DNA of 64,000 bases from Pseudomonas nunensis (GTDB lineage: Bacteria; Pseudomonadota; Gammaproteobacteria; Pseudomonadales; Pseudomonadaceae). The stretch spans positions 3,846,501 to 3,910,500 of the forward strand of contig NZ_CP101125.1 in NCBI RefSeq assembly GCF_024296925.1, read 5' to 3'. Below are positions 36,113 through 45,840 of the stretch, piece after piece (positions within the stretch are counted from its first letter, which is position 1; every line of letters starts with the position of its first letter). Both the position numbers and the translations under genes were made by a program. The notes under the pieces are model-generated. The model ran no database searches and had not been told where the DNA came from. It saw nothing but the letters and a program-made list of their open reading frames with translations.

Positions 36113-36772
36113 TTAGCCGCGTTCAGGCTGGAAGCGTACGACAAAACCTTTGAGGTTTTGCTGGCGACCCAACAAATCACGCAGGCGATCGGCTTCTGCA
36201 CGCTCGATCAGCGGCCCGACAAACACCCGATTCTTGCCATCGGCGGTACGGATGTAGGCGTTGTAACCCTGGCTGCGCAGGGATTTCTGCAGGCTTTCGG
36301 CGCTGGCACGACTCGACAGGCTGGCCAGCTGCACCGACCAACTGACTGACAAGCCATTGGCATCGACGCGGCTCTGGGTGGTGTCTGGCTTCGCCGGTGC
36401 GGCAGCAATCGGCTGGGCTGGCGCAGGTTTGGCGACAGGCGCAGGTGGCGGCGTCACCGGTTTTGCGGCAGGTGCCGGGGTCGAAACCACGGGAGCAGCC
36501 GGAGCAATCGGTGTCGATGGCGCTTGCTGATCGGCAATCTCGTCGTCGCTCGGCACGGGTTCCTGAGGCAAAACTTGCGGTTCAGGCACCACCACTGGCT
36601 CGACCTGCAACTGTGGCACCGACGGTGCTTGCGGCGCAGATGGCGCCTGCACCGTCACCTGACGTTGTTCGTCCTGACGGGAAAACAGCATCGGCAAGAA
36701 AATCACTGCCAGCGCGATCAGCACCAGGGCACCGACCATGCGCTGTTTGTACGCCTTATCCAGCAAAGCCAT
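36113..36772 (-). CDS. dedD: SPOR-domain protein, DedD-like
   Basis: A 219-residue protein with one N-terminal membrane helix (MVGALVLIALAVIFLPMLFS, residues 12-31), a proline/alanine-rich linker of about 100 residues and a C-terminal SPOR domain (SWSVQLASLSSRASAESL; KNRVFVGPL). SPOR domains bind denuded glycan at the septum. The ATG at 36772 overlaps the folC 3' end by 17 bases; the 46-codon upstream extension was rejected. Confidence 0.9.
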   Translation of the reverse strand: MALLDKAYKQRMVGALVLIALAVIFLPMLFSRQDEQRQVTVQAPSAPQAPSVPQLQVEPVVVPEPQVLPQEPVPSDDEIADQQAPSTPIAPAAPVVSTPAPAAKPVTPPPAPVAKPAPAQPIAAAPAKPDTTQSRVDANGLSVSWSVQLASLSSRASAESLQKSLRSQGYNAYIRTADGKNRVFVGPLIERAEADRLRDLLGRQQNLKGFVVRFQPERG

Positions 36773-38063
36773 TTGCCGCTTCCTCCGTGGAGCGCCGGGC
36801 CAGCCATTCAAGGGCCTCGGCAACACAATAAAATGATCCGAACAACAGAATCTCGTCGTCGCTCGTCGCCAGTGCGCACTGCCCTTCCAGGGCGGCCGCC
36901 ACACTGCCATAGGACGTTACCGACGCGCCAAGGTTCTGCAAGGCCGCGTGTAAATCCGCAACCGGACGCGCCCGTGGAGAATCCAGCGGCGCGACAGCCC
37001 ATGACTGGACACTAGCATTCAATTCGCCGACAACACCATCCAGATCCTTGTCCGCCAGCAATCCGAACACCGCCAGACGCTTGCCAACCGGTGGACGACT
37101 GGCCAGACGCCGGGCCAGATACTCTGCCGCATGCGGGTTGTGTCCCACATCCAGCAACACATTCAACTGCTTGCCCTGCCACTCGAACTGCCGGCGATCG
37201 AGACGACCGACGATTCGTGTAGCTTTCAACGCTTCAATAATCTGTGCATCGACCCACGGCAAACCGAGCAACAGATAAGCCTGCAGCGCCAGCGCCGCGT
37301 TTTCCATCGGCAGATCCAGCAACGGCAAGTCATGCAGCTCGACCACGCGCCCTTGAGCGTCGAGACCGCGCCATTGCCAGTTTTGATTGGTGATGCCGAG
37401 GTCGAAATCGCGCCCACGCAAGAAAAACGGGCAAGCCAGCTCGCGCGCTTTATCCAGCAAAGGTTGGGGAGGATTCAGATCGCCACACAGCGCAGGCGCG
37501 CCTTGGCGGAAAATGCCGGCCTTTTCGAAAGCCACGGACTCACGGGTATCACCCAGGTAATCGGCGTGATCGACGCCGATGCTGGTGACCAGCGCGATAT
37601 CGGCATCCACCACGTTGACCGTGTCCAGACGCCCGCCCAGGCCGACTTCCAGCACCACGGCATCGAGACTGGCCTGTTGAAACAGCCAGAACGCCGCCAA
37701 GGTGCCCATTTCGAAGTAGGTCAGGGTCGTCTCGCCACGGCCAGCCTCGACTGCAGCAAAGGCTTCGCACAGCTCGACATCAGAAGCTTCGACACCGTTG
37801 ACCTGCACCCGCTCGTTGTAACGCAGCAGGTGCGGAGAACTGTAGACACCAACGCTCAGGCCCTGCGCCCGCAGCAACGAAGCCACGAACGCACAGGTGG
37901 AACCCTTGCCGTTGGTGCCGGTGACCGTGATCACCCGAGGCGCCGGCTTGCCCAGTCCCATGCGGGACGCTACCTGTTGCGAGCGCTCCAGGCCCATGTC
38001 GATGGCCGAAGGGTGCAACTGCTCAAGGTAGGCGAGCCACTCGCCAAGGGTACGTTGGGTCAT
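36756..38063 (-). CDS. folC: Folylpolyglutamate synthase/dihydrofolate synthase
   Basis: A 435-residue Mur-ligase-fold enzyme. The ATP motif is TGTNGKGST (about residues 48-56), with [10 protein letters not shown] and GHNPHA typical of FolC. It adds glutamate to dihydropteroate and to folates. The start overlaps the accD stop as ATGA. Confidence 0.95.
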   Translation of the reverse strand: MTQRTLGEWLAYLEQLHPSAIDMGLERSQQVASRMGLGKPAPRVITVTGTNGKGSTCAFVASLLRAQGLSVGVYSSPHLLRYNERVQVNGVEASDVELCEAFAAVEAGRGETTLTYFEMGTLAAFWLFQQASLDAVVLEVGLGGRLDTVNVVDADIALVTSIGVDHADYLGDTRESVAFEKAGIFRQGAPALCGDLNPPQPLLDKARELACPFFLRGRDFDLGITNQNWQWRGLDAQGRVVELHDLPLLDLPMENAALALQAYLLLGLPWVDAQIIEALKATRIVGRLDRRQFEWQGKQLNVLLDVGHNPHAAEYLARRLASRPPVGKRLAVFGLLADKDLDGVVGELNASVQSWAVAPLDSPRARPVADLHAALQNLGASVTSYGSVAAALEGQCALATSDDEILLFGSFYCVAEALEWLARRSTEEAANGFAG

Positions 38064-38980
38064 ATGTTGGCAGGTACCGGCGGAACCACAATTGGCTCGA
38101 TTGGCGCGGCGACGAATTTCGGCGTCGGCAGGCCCATCATTTGTGCCAGCAGGTTGCCCAGGCGCGGACGCAGTTCCTGACGGTGAATGATCATGTCGAT
38201 CGCGCCGTGTTCCAGCAGGAACTCGCTGCGCTGGAAGCCTTCCGGCAGTTTTTCACGCACGGTCTGCTCGATTACGCGCGGACCGGCGAAGCCGATCAGG
38301 GCTTTCGGCTCACCGACGATCACGTCGCCAAGCATAGCCAGACTGGCGGAAACGCCGCCGTAGACCGGGTCGGTCAGTACCGAGATAAACGGAATGCCTT
38401 CTTCACGCAGACGCGCCAGTACCGCGGAGGTCTTGGCCATTTGCATCAGCGAGATCAGGGCTTCCTGCATCCGCGCACCACCGGAGGCGGCGAAGCAGAT
38501 CATCGGGCATTTGTTTTCCAGCGCGTAGTTGGCGGCGCGAACGAAGCGCTCACCGACGATGGCGCCCATGGAACCACCCATGAAGGAGAATTCGAACGCC
38601 GAGACAACCACCGGCATGCCCAACAGGGTGCCGCTCATGGAGATCAGTGCGTCTTTTTCGCCAGTCGCCTTTTGCGCAGCGGTCAGGCGGTCCTTGTACT
38701 TCTTGCCGTCGCGGAATTTCAGACGGTCAACCGGCTCCAGGTCAGCGCCCAGTTCGGCACGGCCTTCAGCGTCGAGGAAGATGTCGATACGGGCGCGGGC
38801 GCCGATACGCATGTGGTGGTTGCACTTGGGGCAAACGTCCAGGGTCTTTTCCAGCTCTGGACGATACAGCACAGCCTCGCAAGACGGGCATTTGTGCCAA
38901 AGACCTTCAGGCACCGAGCTCTTCTTGACCTCGGAACGCATGATCGAAGGGATCAGTTTGTCTACTAACCAGTTGCTCAT
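38060..38980 (-). CDS. accD: Acetyl-CoA carboxylase carboxyltransferase subunit beta
   Basis: A 306-residue subunit with the N-terminal zinc finger CPSC...CPKC (about residues 30-52) and the crotonase-like domain ([34 protein letters not shown]). It works with AccA in malonyl-CoA formation. A 185-bp gap to trpF contains no gene that I can see. Confidence 0.96.
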   Translation of the reverse strand: MSNWLVDKLIPSIMRSEVKKSSVPEGLWHKCPSCEAVLYRPELEKTLDVCPKCNHHMRIGARARIDIFLDAEGRAELGADLEPVDRLKFRDGKKYKDRLTAAQKATGEKDALISMSGTLLGMPVVVSAFEFSFMGGSMGAIVGERFVRAANYALENKCPMICFAASGGARMQEALISLMQMAKTSAVLARLREEGIPFISVLTDPVYGGVSASLAMLGDVIVGEPKALIGFAGPRVIEQTVREKLPEGFQRSEFLLEHGAIDMIIHRQELRPRLGNLLAQMMGLPTPKFVAAPIEPIVVPPVPANI

Positions 38981-39165
38981 GCTTTCTTTCTCCAGTACCG
39001 GCGGCCCGAACGCTTTGGTTCGCAGCCCCGCGTATGCCCTTGAGCTAAATTCATGTGTGTGGCGATGATCAGCGGGTTGCCGGGTCAGCGAAACTGACCT
39101 GCGTACACCCCAAAAACCCTCAGCCGTGCCTGCTTTCGTGCAAGTGAAGTTATGGACGGCGGCAG

Positions 39166-39795
39166 TTAGCCAGCCGTCACATCACGTATTGCTTTGATAA
39201 ATGCGCGGATCTTTGCGTGATCCTTGATGCCTTTGCTCGCCTCTACTCCACCGCTGACATCCACCGCATACGGCCGGACCCGGGCAATCGCCTCGGCAAC
39301 GTTTTCAGGGTTGAGCCCGCCCGCGAGGATGATCGGCTTGCTCAAGCCTTGCGGTATCAATGACCAGTCGAACGCTTCGCCGGTTCCGCCCGGCACCCCT
39401 TCGACATAAGCATCAAGCAGGATACCGCTGGCACTCGGAAACGCATCGCATGCCGCCGCAATATCATCCCCGGCCTTGACCCGCAGAGCCTTGATGTACG
39501 GTCGATGCCAGCCTTCGCATTCTTCAGCGGTTTCGTCACCGTGGAACTGCAGCAGGTCCAGCGGCACCGCGTCGAGGATCTCTCCCAACTCGCAGCGACT
39601 GACATTGACGAACAAACCCACGGTGGTCACGAACGGCGGCAAGGCCTTGATAATCGACCTCGCCTGCTGAAACGTCACCGCCCGTGGGCTCTTGGCGTAA
39701 AACACAAACCCGATCGCATCGGCCCCGGCCTCGACTGCCGCCAGCGCATCTTCTATGCGGGTAATCCCACAAATCTTGCTGCGAACGGCTGACAT
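39166..39795 (-). CDS. trpF: Phosphoribosylanthranilate isomerase
   Basis: A 209-residue TIM barrel. It has the catalytic Cys in KICGIT (residue 8), the general acid Asp in LLDAYVEG and the phosphate-binding [11 protein letters not shown]. It is the third step of tryptophan synthesis from anthranilate. The ATG at 39795 places KICGIT at the usual distance. Confidence 0.95.
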   Translation of the reverse strand: MSAVRSKICGITRIEDALAAVEAGADAIGFVFYAKSPRAVTFQQARSIIKALPPFVTTVGLFVNVSRCELGEILDAVPLDLLQFHGDETAEECEGWHRPYIKALRVKAGDDIAAACDAFPSASGILLDAYVEGVPGGTGEAFDWSLIPQGLSKPIILAGGLNPENVAEAIARVRPYAVDVSGGVEASKGIKDHAKIRAFIKAIRDVTAG

Positions 39796-39858
39796 GTCGA
39801 TAAAACCCCAGGGCAAATCCGAGAAAGTCCCGGATGGTAACAAATGCGTTCGAGGGCG

Positions 39859-40683
39859 TCAGCCGTCAAGTTCGGCGAAACCGGTCAAGAAGTGCGGCCC
39901 AATGTAACGTTCGGGCAACTGGAACTCGTCGCGGTATTCCACCTGCACCAGATACAGGCCGTACGGGTGCGCCGTCACGCCGCCGGAACGGCGAATGCGG
40001 CTCTCCAGCACTTCTTTCATCCACTCCACCGGGCGCTCGCCGGAGCCAATGGTCATCAGTACCCCGGCGATGTTGCGCACCATGTGATGCAGGAAAGCGC
40101 TGGCGCGGATATCGAGCACGATCATCTTGCCGTGTCGCGTCACGCGCAGGTGGTGCAATTCCTTGATCGGCGACTTGGCCTGGCATTGCCCGGCGCGAAA
40201 GGCGCTGAAGTCGTGAGTGCCGACCAGGTACTGCGCGGCTTCAGCCATGCGCTCGACGTCCAGCGGACGATGGTTCCAAGTGATTTCTTCGTTCAGGTGC
40301 GCCGGGCGGATCTGATCGTTGTAGATCACGTAGCGATAGCGCCGGGCGATAGCCTTGAACCGCGCATGAAAATGCGCCGGCATGACCTGCGCCCAACTGA
40401 CGCTGACGTCGTGGGGCAAATTGATGTTGGCGCCCATGACCCAGGCTTTCAGCGAGCGCTCGACCTGAGTGTCGAAATGCACCACTTGGCCGCAGGCATG
40501 CACGCCCGCATCGGTGCGCCCGGCGCAATGCAGCGACACTGGCGAATCGGCGACTTTGGACAGTGCATTTTCGAGGGTTTCCTGCACGGTCAGCACGCCA
40601 GAGGCCTGACGCTGCCAGCCGCGATAACGCGAGCCTTTGTATTCAACGCCCAATGCGACCCGGAAAAAGCCGTCGGCCGCCAT
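39859..40683 (-). CDS. truA: tRNA pseudouridine(38-40) synthase
   Basis: A TruA-family protein with the catalytic Asp in GRTDAGVHA, the active-site Tyr in RRYRYVIYN and the C-terminal MVRNIAGVLM. It modifies U38-U40 of the tRNA anticodon arm. Start choice is uncertain: ATG at 40683 gives 274 residues beginning MAADGFF; a TTG at 40710 would add LANIDNPAAE. I use the ATG. Confidence 0.92.
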   Translation of the reverse strand: MAADGFFRVALGVEYKGSRYRGWQRQASGVLTVQETLENALSKVADSPVSLHCAGRTDAGVHACGQVVHFDTQVERSLKAWVMGANINLPHDVSVSWAQVMPAHFHARFKAIARRYRYVIYNDQIRPAHLNEEITWNHRPLDVERMAEAAQYLVGTHDFSAFRAGQCQAKSPIKELHHLRVTRHGKMIVLDIRASAFLHHMVRNIAGVLMTIGSGERPVEWMKEVLESRIRRSGGVTAHPYGLYLVQVEYRDEFQLPERYIGPHFLTGFAELDG

Positions 40684-40864
40684 TTCAGCAGCCGGATTAT
40701 CTATATTTGCCAAGGGGTGACAGCCTGCTGATCTACGCAAAGGCGGGCATTATAAGGCCGCAGGTCGATGACGCCAGAGCTGTGTGGCGTTTGGACCATT
40801 GCATCGCTCCCGCCGACTTCGCTATATAGATGACTACACAACGAAAACATAAAACCGAGACCTG

Positions 40865-41527
40865 ATGATGACCGCCACCCTCAAAGAAGCCGTAGGCCTG
40901 GCTTATAGCCTGGACGGCATGCTCCACGCCAAACGCAAGACCTGGGAAGCCATCGAAGAAATGGCCCGCCGCGTCAAACCCGGCATGCTGGAATCCGAAG
41001 CCCAGGCGATGAGCCTTGAAGTGCTGAACGAACTGGGCATGGACCGCATCTGGCACCCATCAAAGATTCGTTTCGGCGAAAACACCCTGAAAACCTTCAA
41101 GCAGCGCTCCGACGGCGATCCGGTGCTGGCGCAAAACGATATTTTCTTTATCGACCTCGGCGTGGTCTGGGATCGTCACGAAGGCGATTCAGGGGCGACC
41201 TTCACGGTCGGCGACGATCCCGAGATGAAGGCGTGTGCCGTGGCGGCGAAAACCCTGTTTGATCAGGTTCACGATTACTGGCGCACGCAACAGGTGGCCG
41301 GGCCTGAGTTGTATCGCTATGCCGATGAGCAAGCGACGGCGATGGGCTGGAAGTTGAACCTGGAGATCAAGGGGCATCGGGTCAGCGATTTCCCCCATGC
41401 GATTTACCGGGCGGGGGATTTGGGCAATTTCGAAGACTGCCCGAATGTCGGGTTGTGGATTCTGGAGATCCAGATTGCCCACCCTACCCGGCCGTTTGGT
41501 GCGTTTTATGAGGATTTGTTGGCCTGA
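40865..41527 (+). CDS. M24-family metallopeptidase-like protein
   Basis: A 220-residue pita-bread-fold protein of the Xaa-Pro/methionine aminopeptidase family. The pattern FFIDLGVVWDRHEGDSGATF supplies two metal Asp residues, HRVSDFPHAIY the metal His and ILEIQIA a Glu. It is shorter than creatinase-type peptidases and has no N-terminal domain. The exact peptidase activity is not known. It is the only rightward gene between truA and fimV. Start ATG at 40865; the next ATG at 40868 is equally possible. Confidence 0.75.
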   Translation: MMTATLKEAVGLAYSLDGMLHAKRKTWEAIEEMARRVKPGMLESEAQAMSLEVLNELGMDRIWHPSKIRFGENTLKTFKQRSDGDPVLAQNDIFFIDLGVVWDRHEGDSGATFTVGDDPEMKACAVAAKTLFDQVHDYWRTQQVAGPELYRYADEQATAMGWKLNLEIKGHRVSDFPHAIYRAGDLGNFEDCPNVGLWILEIQIAHPTRPFGAFYEDLLA

Positions 41528-41541
41528 TTAGCGCAGTAGAT

Positions 41542-41640
41542 CCCCTTGTGGGAGCGGGCTTGCTCGCGAATGCGGTGTGTCAGTCACCATCAATGCTGAA
41601 TGACACACCGCATTCGCGAGCAAGCCCGCTCCCACAGGGG
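41542..41640. repeat. REPIN (near-perfect inverted pair)
   Basis: The arms begin cccttgtgggagcgggcttg and end cccgctcccacagggg. The spacer is also nearly symmetrical (gaatgcggtgtgtcagt and tgacacaccgcattc), so the whole 99 bases can form one hairpin. Confidence 0.9.
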
Positions 41641-41660
41641 ATTTGCGGTGATACAGAAAC

Positions 41661-41695
41661 AAAAACGGCAGCCTCAATGGGCTGCCGTTTTGTTT
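41661..41695. terminator. Bidirectional terminator after fimV and the M24 gene
   Basis: The stem ACGGCAGCC/GGCTGCCGT has an A-run on one side and TTTTGTTT on the other, so it can stop both convergent genes. Confidence 0.88.
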
Positions 41696-41710
41696 ACTGC
41701 CGATCTCGAA

Positions 41711-44365
41711 TCAAGCCAGGCGCGAAAGCATTTCCTTGGCTTCGCTCTTCTGACCTGCATCACCCTCGGTCACGACTTCGTTGAGGATGTCGCGGGCGCC
41801 GTCGTTGTCGCCCATGTCGATGTAGGCCTGGGCCAGATCGAGTTTGGTGGCGACTTCATCGGTACCGGAGAGGAAATCGAATTCCGGCTCGTCAGCCACC
41901 GAGGCGGCCGCGTCTTCGGCGGTGAAGGTGGGCTCGTTGATGGTCTGGGACAGACGATCCAGCTCGGCGTTGACGTCATCCAGCTCAGCCGCGAACGCAT
42001 CCTTGGGCTCAGGAACGTCCATTTCGTCAGCCAGGGACAGGTCGAAATCGGCCGGCAGCTCCAGGTCATCCAACGCCGCTTCGTTCACGGTTGGCGCATC
42101 GACAGGAGGCAGGTCTTTGACGCCTTCGTCCAGGTCCAGCAGGAAATCATCTTCGGCCAGGGTCGCTGGCGAAGCATCGCCACCGAGGTCCAGGTCCAGA
42201 TCGAAGTCCGACAGGTCGTCGAGGTTTTCCTTGATGTCGGTCTGCTGCTGCAGCACCGACTCAAAGCTCAGGTCGTCGTCCAGCGGGAACTCGTCCAGTT
42301 CGGCCAAAGGTTCCGGCGCTGGCGTTGGAGCAACCACTGCCGGAGAGGCGTTTTCCAGATCATCCAGGCTCAAGTCGAACGCGCTGTCGAGATCATCTTC
42401 AGCGGCCGGAGTTGGCGCTTCAGGTTCATCCAGCAGCAGGTCTTTGACGTACTGGGCGTCCAGTTCGGCGGCGATAGCGGCGGCAGCGATGCCACCCGCC
42501 GCCGCGAGGGCCATGGCCGGGAAACGGCTTTTCAGCTGTTCGACCTGAGCGAAGTTATCGCCATTGGCCACCAGTTGGCGTTCCTGGGCGACGAACGCAT
42601 CACGATCGCCTTGCTGACCGTAGACTTCCATCAGCTTCAGGCGCAGGTCGCTGCGTTGTGGTTCTTGCTTGATACCGTCTTCGAGCAACGCTGCTGCCTG
42701 GTTCAGGCGACCCGCGTTGATGTGAGACTGAGCGTGGCTCAGCACGTCGTCATTGCGCTCGGCGGCTGGCGAAACCAGCGGTGCGGCGATCGGCGGAGTG
42801 ACGATAACCGGCGCAATTACCGGAGCCGGTGCTGGCGGAGGCACTGGCGCCCCTGGCTTAGTGAGCGTCACCGCTGGCGGCGGAACTTCAAGGCCTTCGA
42901 AGCTGCTTTCCGGCAAGTCTTGCTCGGTGGAAAACTCTTGCTCTTCAGCCAGGGCACGCGCCATGCGCAGGTGCTTTTCGGCTTCTTGCTGGGCTTTGCG
43001 GCGACGGGCCAGCAGCAACAGCAACAGCAGCAGGACGATGGCACCACCGCCCACCAGACCCAACAGGATCGGATTGGTCAGCAGGTCGTTGAACTTCTGG
43101 TTGTCGGACGCGGCAGGCGTCGATTCGACTGGGGTTTCAGCCGGGGCCGTTGTGGCCTCAGGTGCGGTGACAACAGGCGCAGGTGTAACCGGAGCCGTGG
43201 CGGTCGGTGCAGCTTCAGCCGGGGTTGCCGCCGGTGCAGGAGCAGGCGTCAGTTCCGCCGAGATCGACGGAGCAGCCGCCGTCGCCGCTGGAGCGGCCGG
43301 AGCAGCAGCGCCTTCAGCCTGCAACTTGGCCAGTTGATTGTTTTTCAGTTCGATCAGGCGTTGCAGCTTGTCCAGCTGACTTTGCAGATCGGTCATGCGG
43401 CTTTTCAGTTCAGCGTTGTCACGACGGGTCGTGTCGAGGCTTTCCTGGGTCACCGCCAGTTTGTTGCTCAAATTCTTCGCATCACCGGCGGCACCCTTGC
43501 GGCCCTTGCCGGATTCGGCAGACACCAGGCTCAGCTTGTCTTTCGCTGCCTGGGTCGGAGTGGCATCGGCACTTCCACGCTTGGTGGCATCGAGTTGCTG
43601 CTGGCCGGTGCCAGGCTTGGCCACATAGCGACGACCCTGGCGCCACGCGGTGTTCTGCGCGGCGACTTCAGCGATGGCCTTGGGTTGCGGCAGGCTGGTG
43701 CTTTGCACCTGATCCGGCATGCGCAGGACCTGGCCGGTTTTCAGCAAGTTGATGTTGCCGTTGATGAAGGCATCCGGGTTCAGCGCCTGGATGGCCAGCA
43801 TGGTTTGCTGCACCGAGCCGCCATTGCGCGCCTTGGCCGCGATTTCCCACAGGGTATCGCGCGGCGTGGTGGTGTAGGTCGTTGGCTTGGTAGCACCGGT
43901 CATCGGCGCGGTCACTGCCTGGGACGGCGCAGGTTGGGCGGCGGCATCGGCAGTTTGCGGCGAGAATTTGGACGGATCGAGCAGCACGCTGTAATCGCGC
44001 AACAAGCGACCGTTAGGCCACATCACCTGAACCAGGAATTTCACCATCGGTTCGGAAAGCGGTTTGCTGGAGGTCACGCGCAGGATGCTTTTGCCGCTGG
44101 CGTTGAGCACCGGAGTGAAGGTCAGGTCGTTGAGAAACGCCTGGCGATCAACCCCGGCCTTGGCGAAATCTTCTGGCGAGGCCAGGCTCGGCACCACTTC
44201 GGCAGCGGTGAGGTCCTTGACGTCGAGCAGCTCGATTTCTGCGACCAGGGGCTGGTTCAGCGTCGATTTCAGGGTCAGTTCCCCGAGCCCGAGAGCATGC
44301 GCCATACCGGAGGACAGCGCCGAGGCGGCCGCTATTGCTAACACCAGTTTGCGAACTTGAACCAT
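41711..44365 (-). CDS. fimV: FimV-like peptidoglycan/polar hub protein
   Basis: An 884-residue protein with signal peptide (cleaved near AHALG), an N-terminal FimV domain (LGLGELTLKSTLNQPL), a LysM-like peptidoglycan-binding part (TPRDTLWEIAAKARNG, about residue 170), a coiled coil (about 285-345), an Ala/Pro-rich stretch, one membrane helix (LLGLVGGGAIVLLLLLLLLA, about 435), an acidic cytoplasmic region and the conserved C-terminal domain (KLDLAQAYIDMGDNDGARDI). In P. aeruginosa FimV anchors type IV pilus and cAMP signalling at the pole. Position before usg/asd agrees. Confidence 0.93.
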   Translation of the reverse strand: MVQVRKLVLAIAAASALSSGMAHALGLGELTLKSTLNQPLVAEIELLDVKDLTAAEVVPSLASPEDFAKAGVDRQAFLNDLTFTPVLNASGKSILRVTSSKPLSEPMVKFLVQVMWPNGRLLRDYSVLLDPSKFSPQTADAAAQPAPSQAVTAPMTGATKPTTYTTTPRDTLWEIAAKARNGGSVQQTMLAIQALNPDAFINGNINLLKTGQVLRMPDQVQSTSLPQPKAIAEVAAQNTAWRQGRRYVAKPGTGQQQLDATKRGSADATPTQAAKDKLSLVSAESGKGRKGAAGDAKNLSNKLAVTQESLDTTRRDNAELKSRMTDLQSQLDKLQRLIELKNNQLAKLQAEGAAAPAAPAATAAAPSISAELTPAPAPAATPAEAAPTATAPVTPAPVVTAPEATTAPAETPVESTPAASDNQKFNDLLTNPILLGLVGGGAIVLLLLLLLLARRRKAQQEAEKHLRMARALAEEQEFSTEQDLPESSFEGLEVPPPAVTLTKPGAPVPPPAPAPVIAPVIVTPPIAAPLVSPAAERNDDVLSHAQSHINAGRLNQAAALLEDGIKQEPQRSDLRLKLMEVYGQQGDRDAFVAQERQLVANGDNFAQVEQLKSRFPAMALAAAGGIAAAAIAAELDAQYVKDLLLDEPEAPTPAAEDDLDSAFDLSLDDLENASPAVVAPTPAPEPLAELDEFPLDDDLSFESVLQQQTDIKENLDDLSDFDLDLDLGGDASPATLAEDDFLLDLDEGVKDLPPVDAPTVNEAALDDLELPADFDLSLADEMDVPEPKDAFAAELDDVNAELDRLSQTINEPTFTAEDAAASVADEPEFDFLSGTDEVATKLDLAQAYIDMGDNDGARDILNEVVTEGDAGQKSEAKEMLSRLA

Positions 44366-44573
44366 AGCCTCATCCTTTGTTTGAACATTCCTCGGCCAGC
44401 GAGAAGGTATTGAAAGTCGCTGCCGTAAGGCATTGCGCGCGGCGGCGAAGGGTCGTCGCGCGCGATCATTTCTTTGATGCCCCGGAAAGTCCCGTAGGGT
44501 GACTTGCCTTTAGCACTCCGGCCAAGCATAGCGCTCGGCTAGAATCATTCGACAAATTGTTGCCAAGTATCTT

Positions 44574-45584
44574 TTACAGCAGGTCTTTTATCAACAATTC
44601 AGCCACCTGCACAGCATTGAGCGCCGCGCCTTTGCGTACGTTATCTGACGTCAGCCACAAATTAAGTTCCGACAGGTCGTCGACACCGCTGCGTACCCGA
44701 CCAACGTAGACCACATCCTGCCCGACCGCATCACCTACCGGTGTCGGGTAATCGCCGGCTTCCACCAGTTCGATACCCGGCGCGTCTTCCAGGGCGGCGT
44801 TGACTTTAGCCAGGTCCACAGCGCTCGATGACTGCAAGGTCACGCTAAAGCTATCGCCAAAAAACACCGGGGCTTGAATGCAAGTTGCGGAAATCTTTAA
44901 TAAAGGTAGCGCCATGACCTGACGCAGCTCTCGCACCAGGCGCTTTTCCAGCAGCGTATGACCTTGCTCGTCAGGTTTGCCGACCTGGGCCAGCAGGTTG
45001 AACGCCATCTGCCGATCGAAGAATGTCGGCTCCAGCGGACGCACGTTGAGCAGCTCGGCGGTCTGCCGGGCCAGTTCGGTCACGGCTTCGCGGCCTTGGG
45101 CGGAAACGGCCAGGCTGGCGGTCACGTTGACCCATTGCAGGTCGATCACGTCGAGCAACGGCGCGAGCACCACGGCCAGTGTGGTGGCCGACGGGCTCGG
45201 GCTGCTGACCTGGAATGGCTTTTTCAGACCGGCCAGTACCTGGGCGTTGGCTTCCGGCACGATTTGCGGCGCTTCATCGGCCGACAGTGCGCCGGACAGG
45301 TCAATCAGCGAGCAACCGGCCGCGCGGGCACGGGAGGCGAAGCTCAGGGTGACTGCCGGGCCGGCGGCGAAGAACACCAGTTGCACCTTGCTGAAATCGA
45401 ACTCATCGACTTCGCGCACGCGCACGTTCTTGCCGCGAAACGGTACCGAATGCCCGGCGGATTCGCTGCTGGCCAACAGGTGCAGGTTGGCGACCGGGAA
45501 GTCCCGCTCTTCGAGAATCTGCACGAGCGTTTCGCCGACGGTACCGGTGGCGCCGATCACGGCAATATCGAAGGACTGGCTCAT
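44574..45584 (-). CDS. Aspartate-semialdehyde-dehydrogenase-like protein (Usg type), no catalytic Cys
   Basis: A 336-residue protein with the ASADH NADP-binding loop GATGTVGETL (residues 11-20) and dimer domain. At the position of the catalytic Cys (ANPNCST-type in family members) it reads SSPSPSATT (residues 127-135), so the nucleophile is missing (Pro131). It is next to true asd, as in other Pseudomonas. The role is unknown; a non-catalytic paralogue is likely. The ATG at 45584 has AGAGGT upstream. Confidence 0.85.
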   Translation of the reverse strand: MSQSFDIAVIGATGTVGETLVQILEERDFPVANLHLLASSESAGHSVPFRGKNVRVREVDEFDFSKVQLVFFAAGPAVTLSFASRARAAGCSLIDLSGALSADEAPQIVPEANAQVLAGLKKPFQVSSPSPSATTLAVVLAPLLDVIDLQWVNVTASLAVSAQGREAVTELARQTAELLNVRPLEPTFFDRQMAFNLLAQVGKPDEQGHTLLEKRLVRELRQVMALPLLKISATCIQAPVFFGDSFSVTLQSSSAVDLAKVNAALEDAPGIELVEAGDYPTPVGDAVGQDVVYVGRVRSGVDDLSELNLWLTSDNVRKGAALNAVQVAELLIKDLL

Positions 45585-45671
45585 GGTTCTACCTCTGGCG
45601 AAACGGGGGGAGCGGCACTTTACCGGGTGGGTGGCGTGCAGGCAATTTCTGCCGGGATTTGTAGTGGATGT

Positions 45672-45753
45672 TCCGGCCTCTTCGCGAGCAAGCCCGCTCC
45701 CACAGGGTAACCGCATTCCCATGTGGGAGCGGGCTTGCTCGCGAAGGCGGCCG
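45672..45753. repeat. REP pair (tail-to-tail)
   Basis: cctcttcgcgagcaagcccg with cgctcccacag is followed 16 bases later by the inverse arm atgtgggagcgggcttgctc, between asd and the usg-like gene. Confidence 0.85.
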
Positions 45754-45787
45754 ATCAGGCAACCCATCAGCATCAGGTTGCCGCCCA

Positions 45788-45822
45788 TAAAAAAACCCGC
45801 ACCTCTTTCAAGGCACGGGTTC
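45788..45822 (-). terminator. Terminator of asd
   Basis: On the minus strand AACCCGTGCC, a short loop and GGTGCGGGTT with TTTTTTAT follow the asd stop by about 20 bases. Confidence 0.85.
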
Positions 45823-45840
45823 TTTCACAGCTTTAAACGA

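Noticed and set aside
41600..44341. A 913-codon plus-strand frame opposite fimV
   Set aside because: It is a shadow of the Ala/Pro/Asp-rich fimV sequence, with low-complexity Arg/Gly content and no domain.
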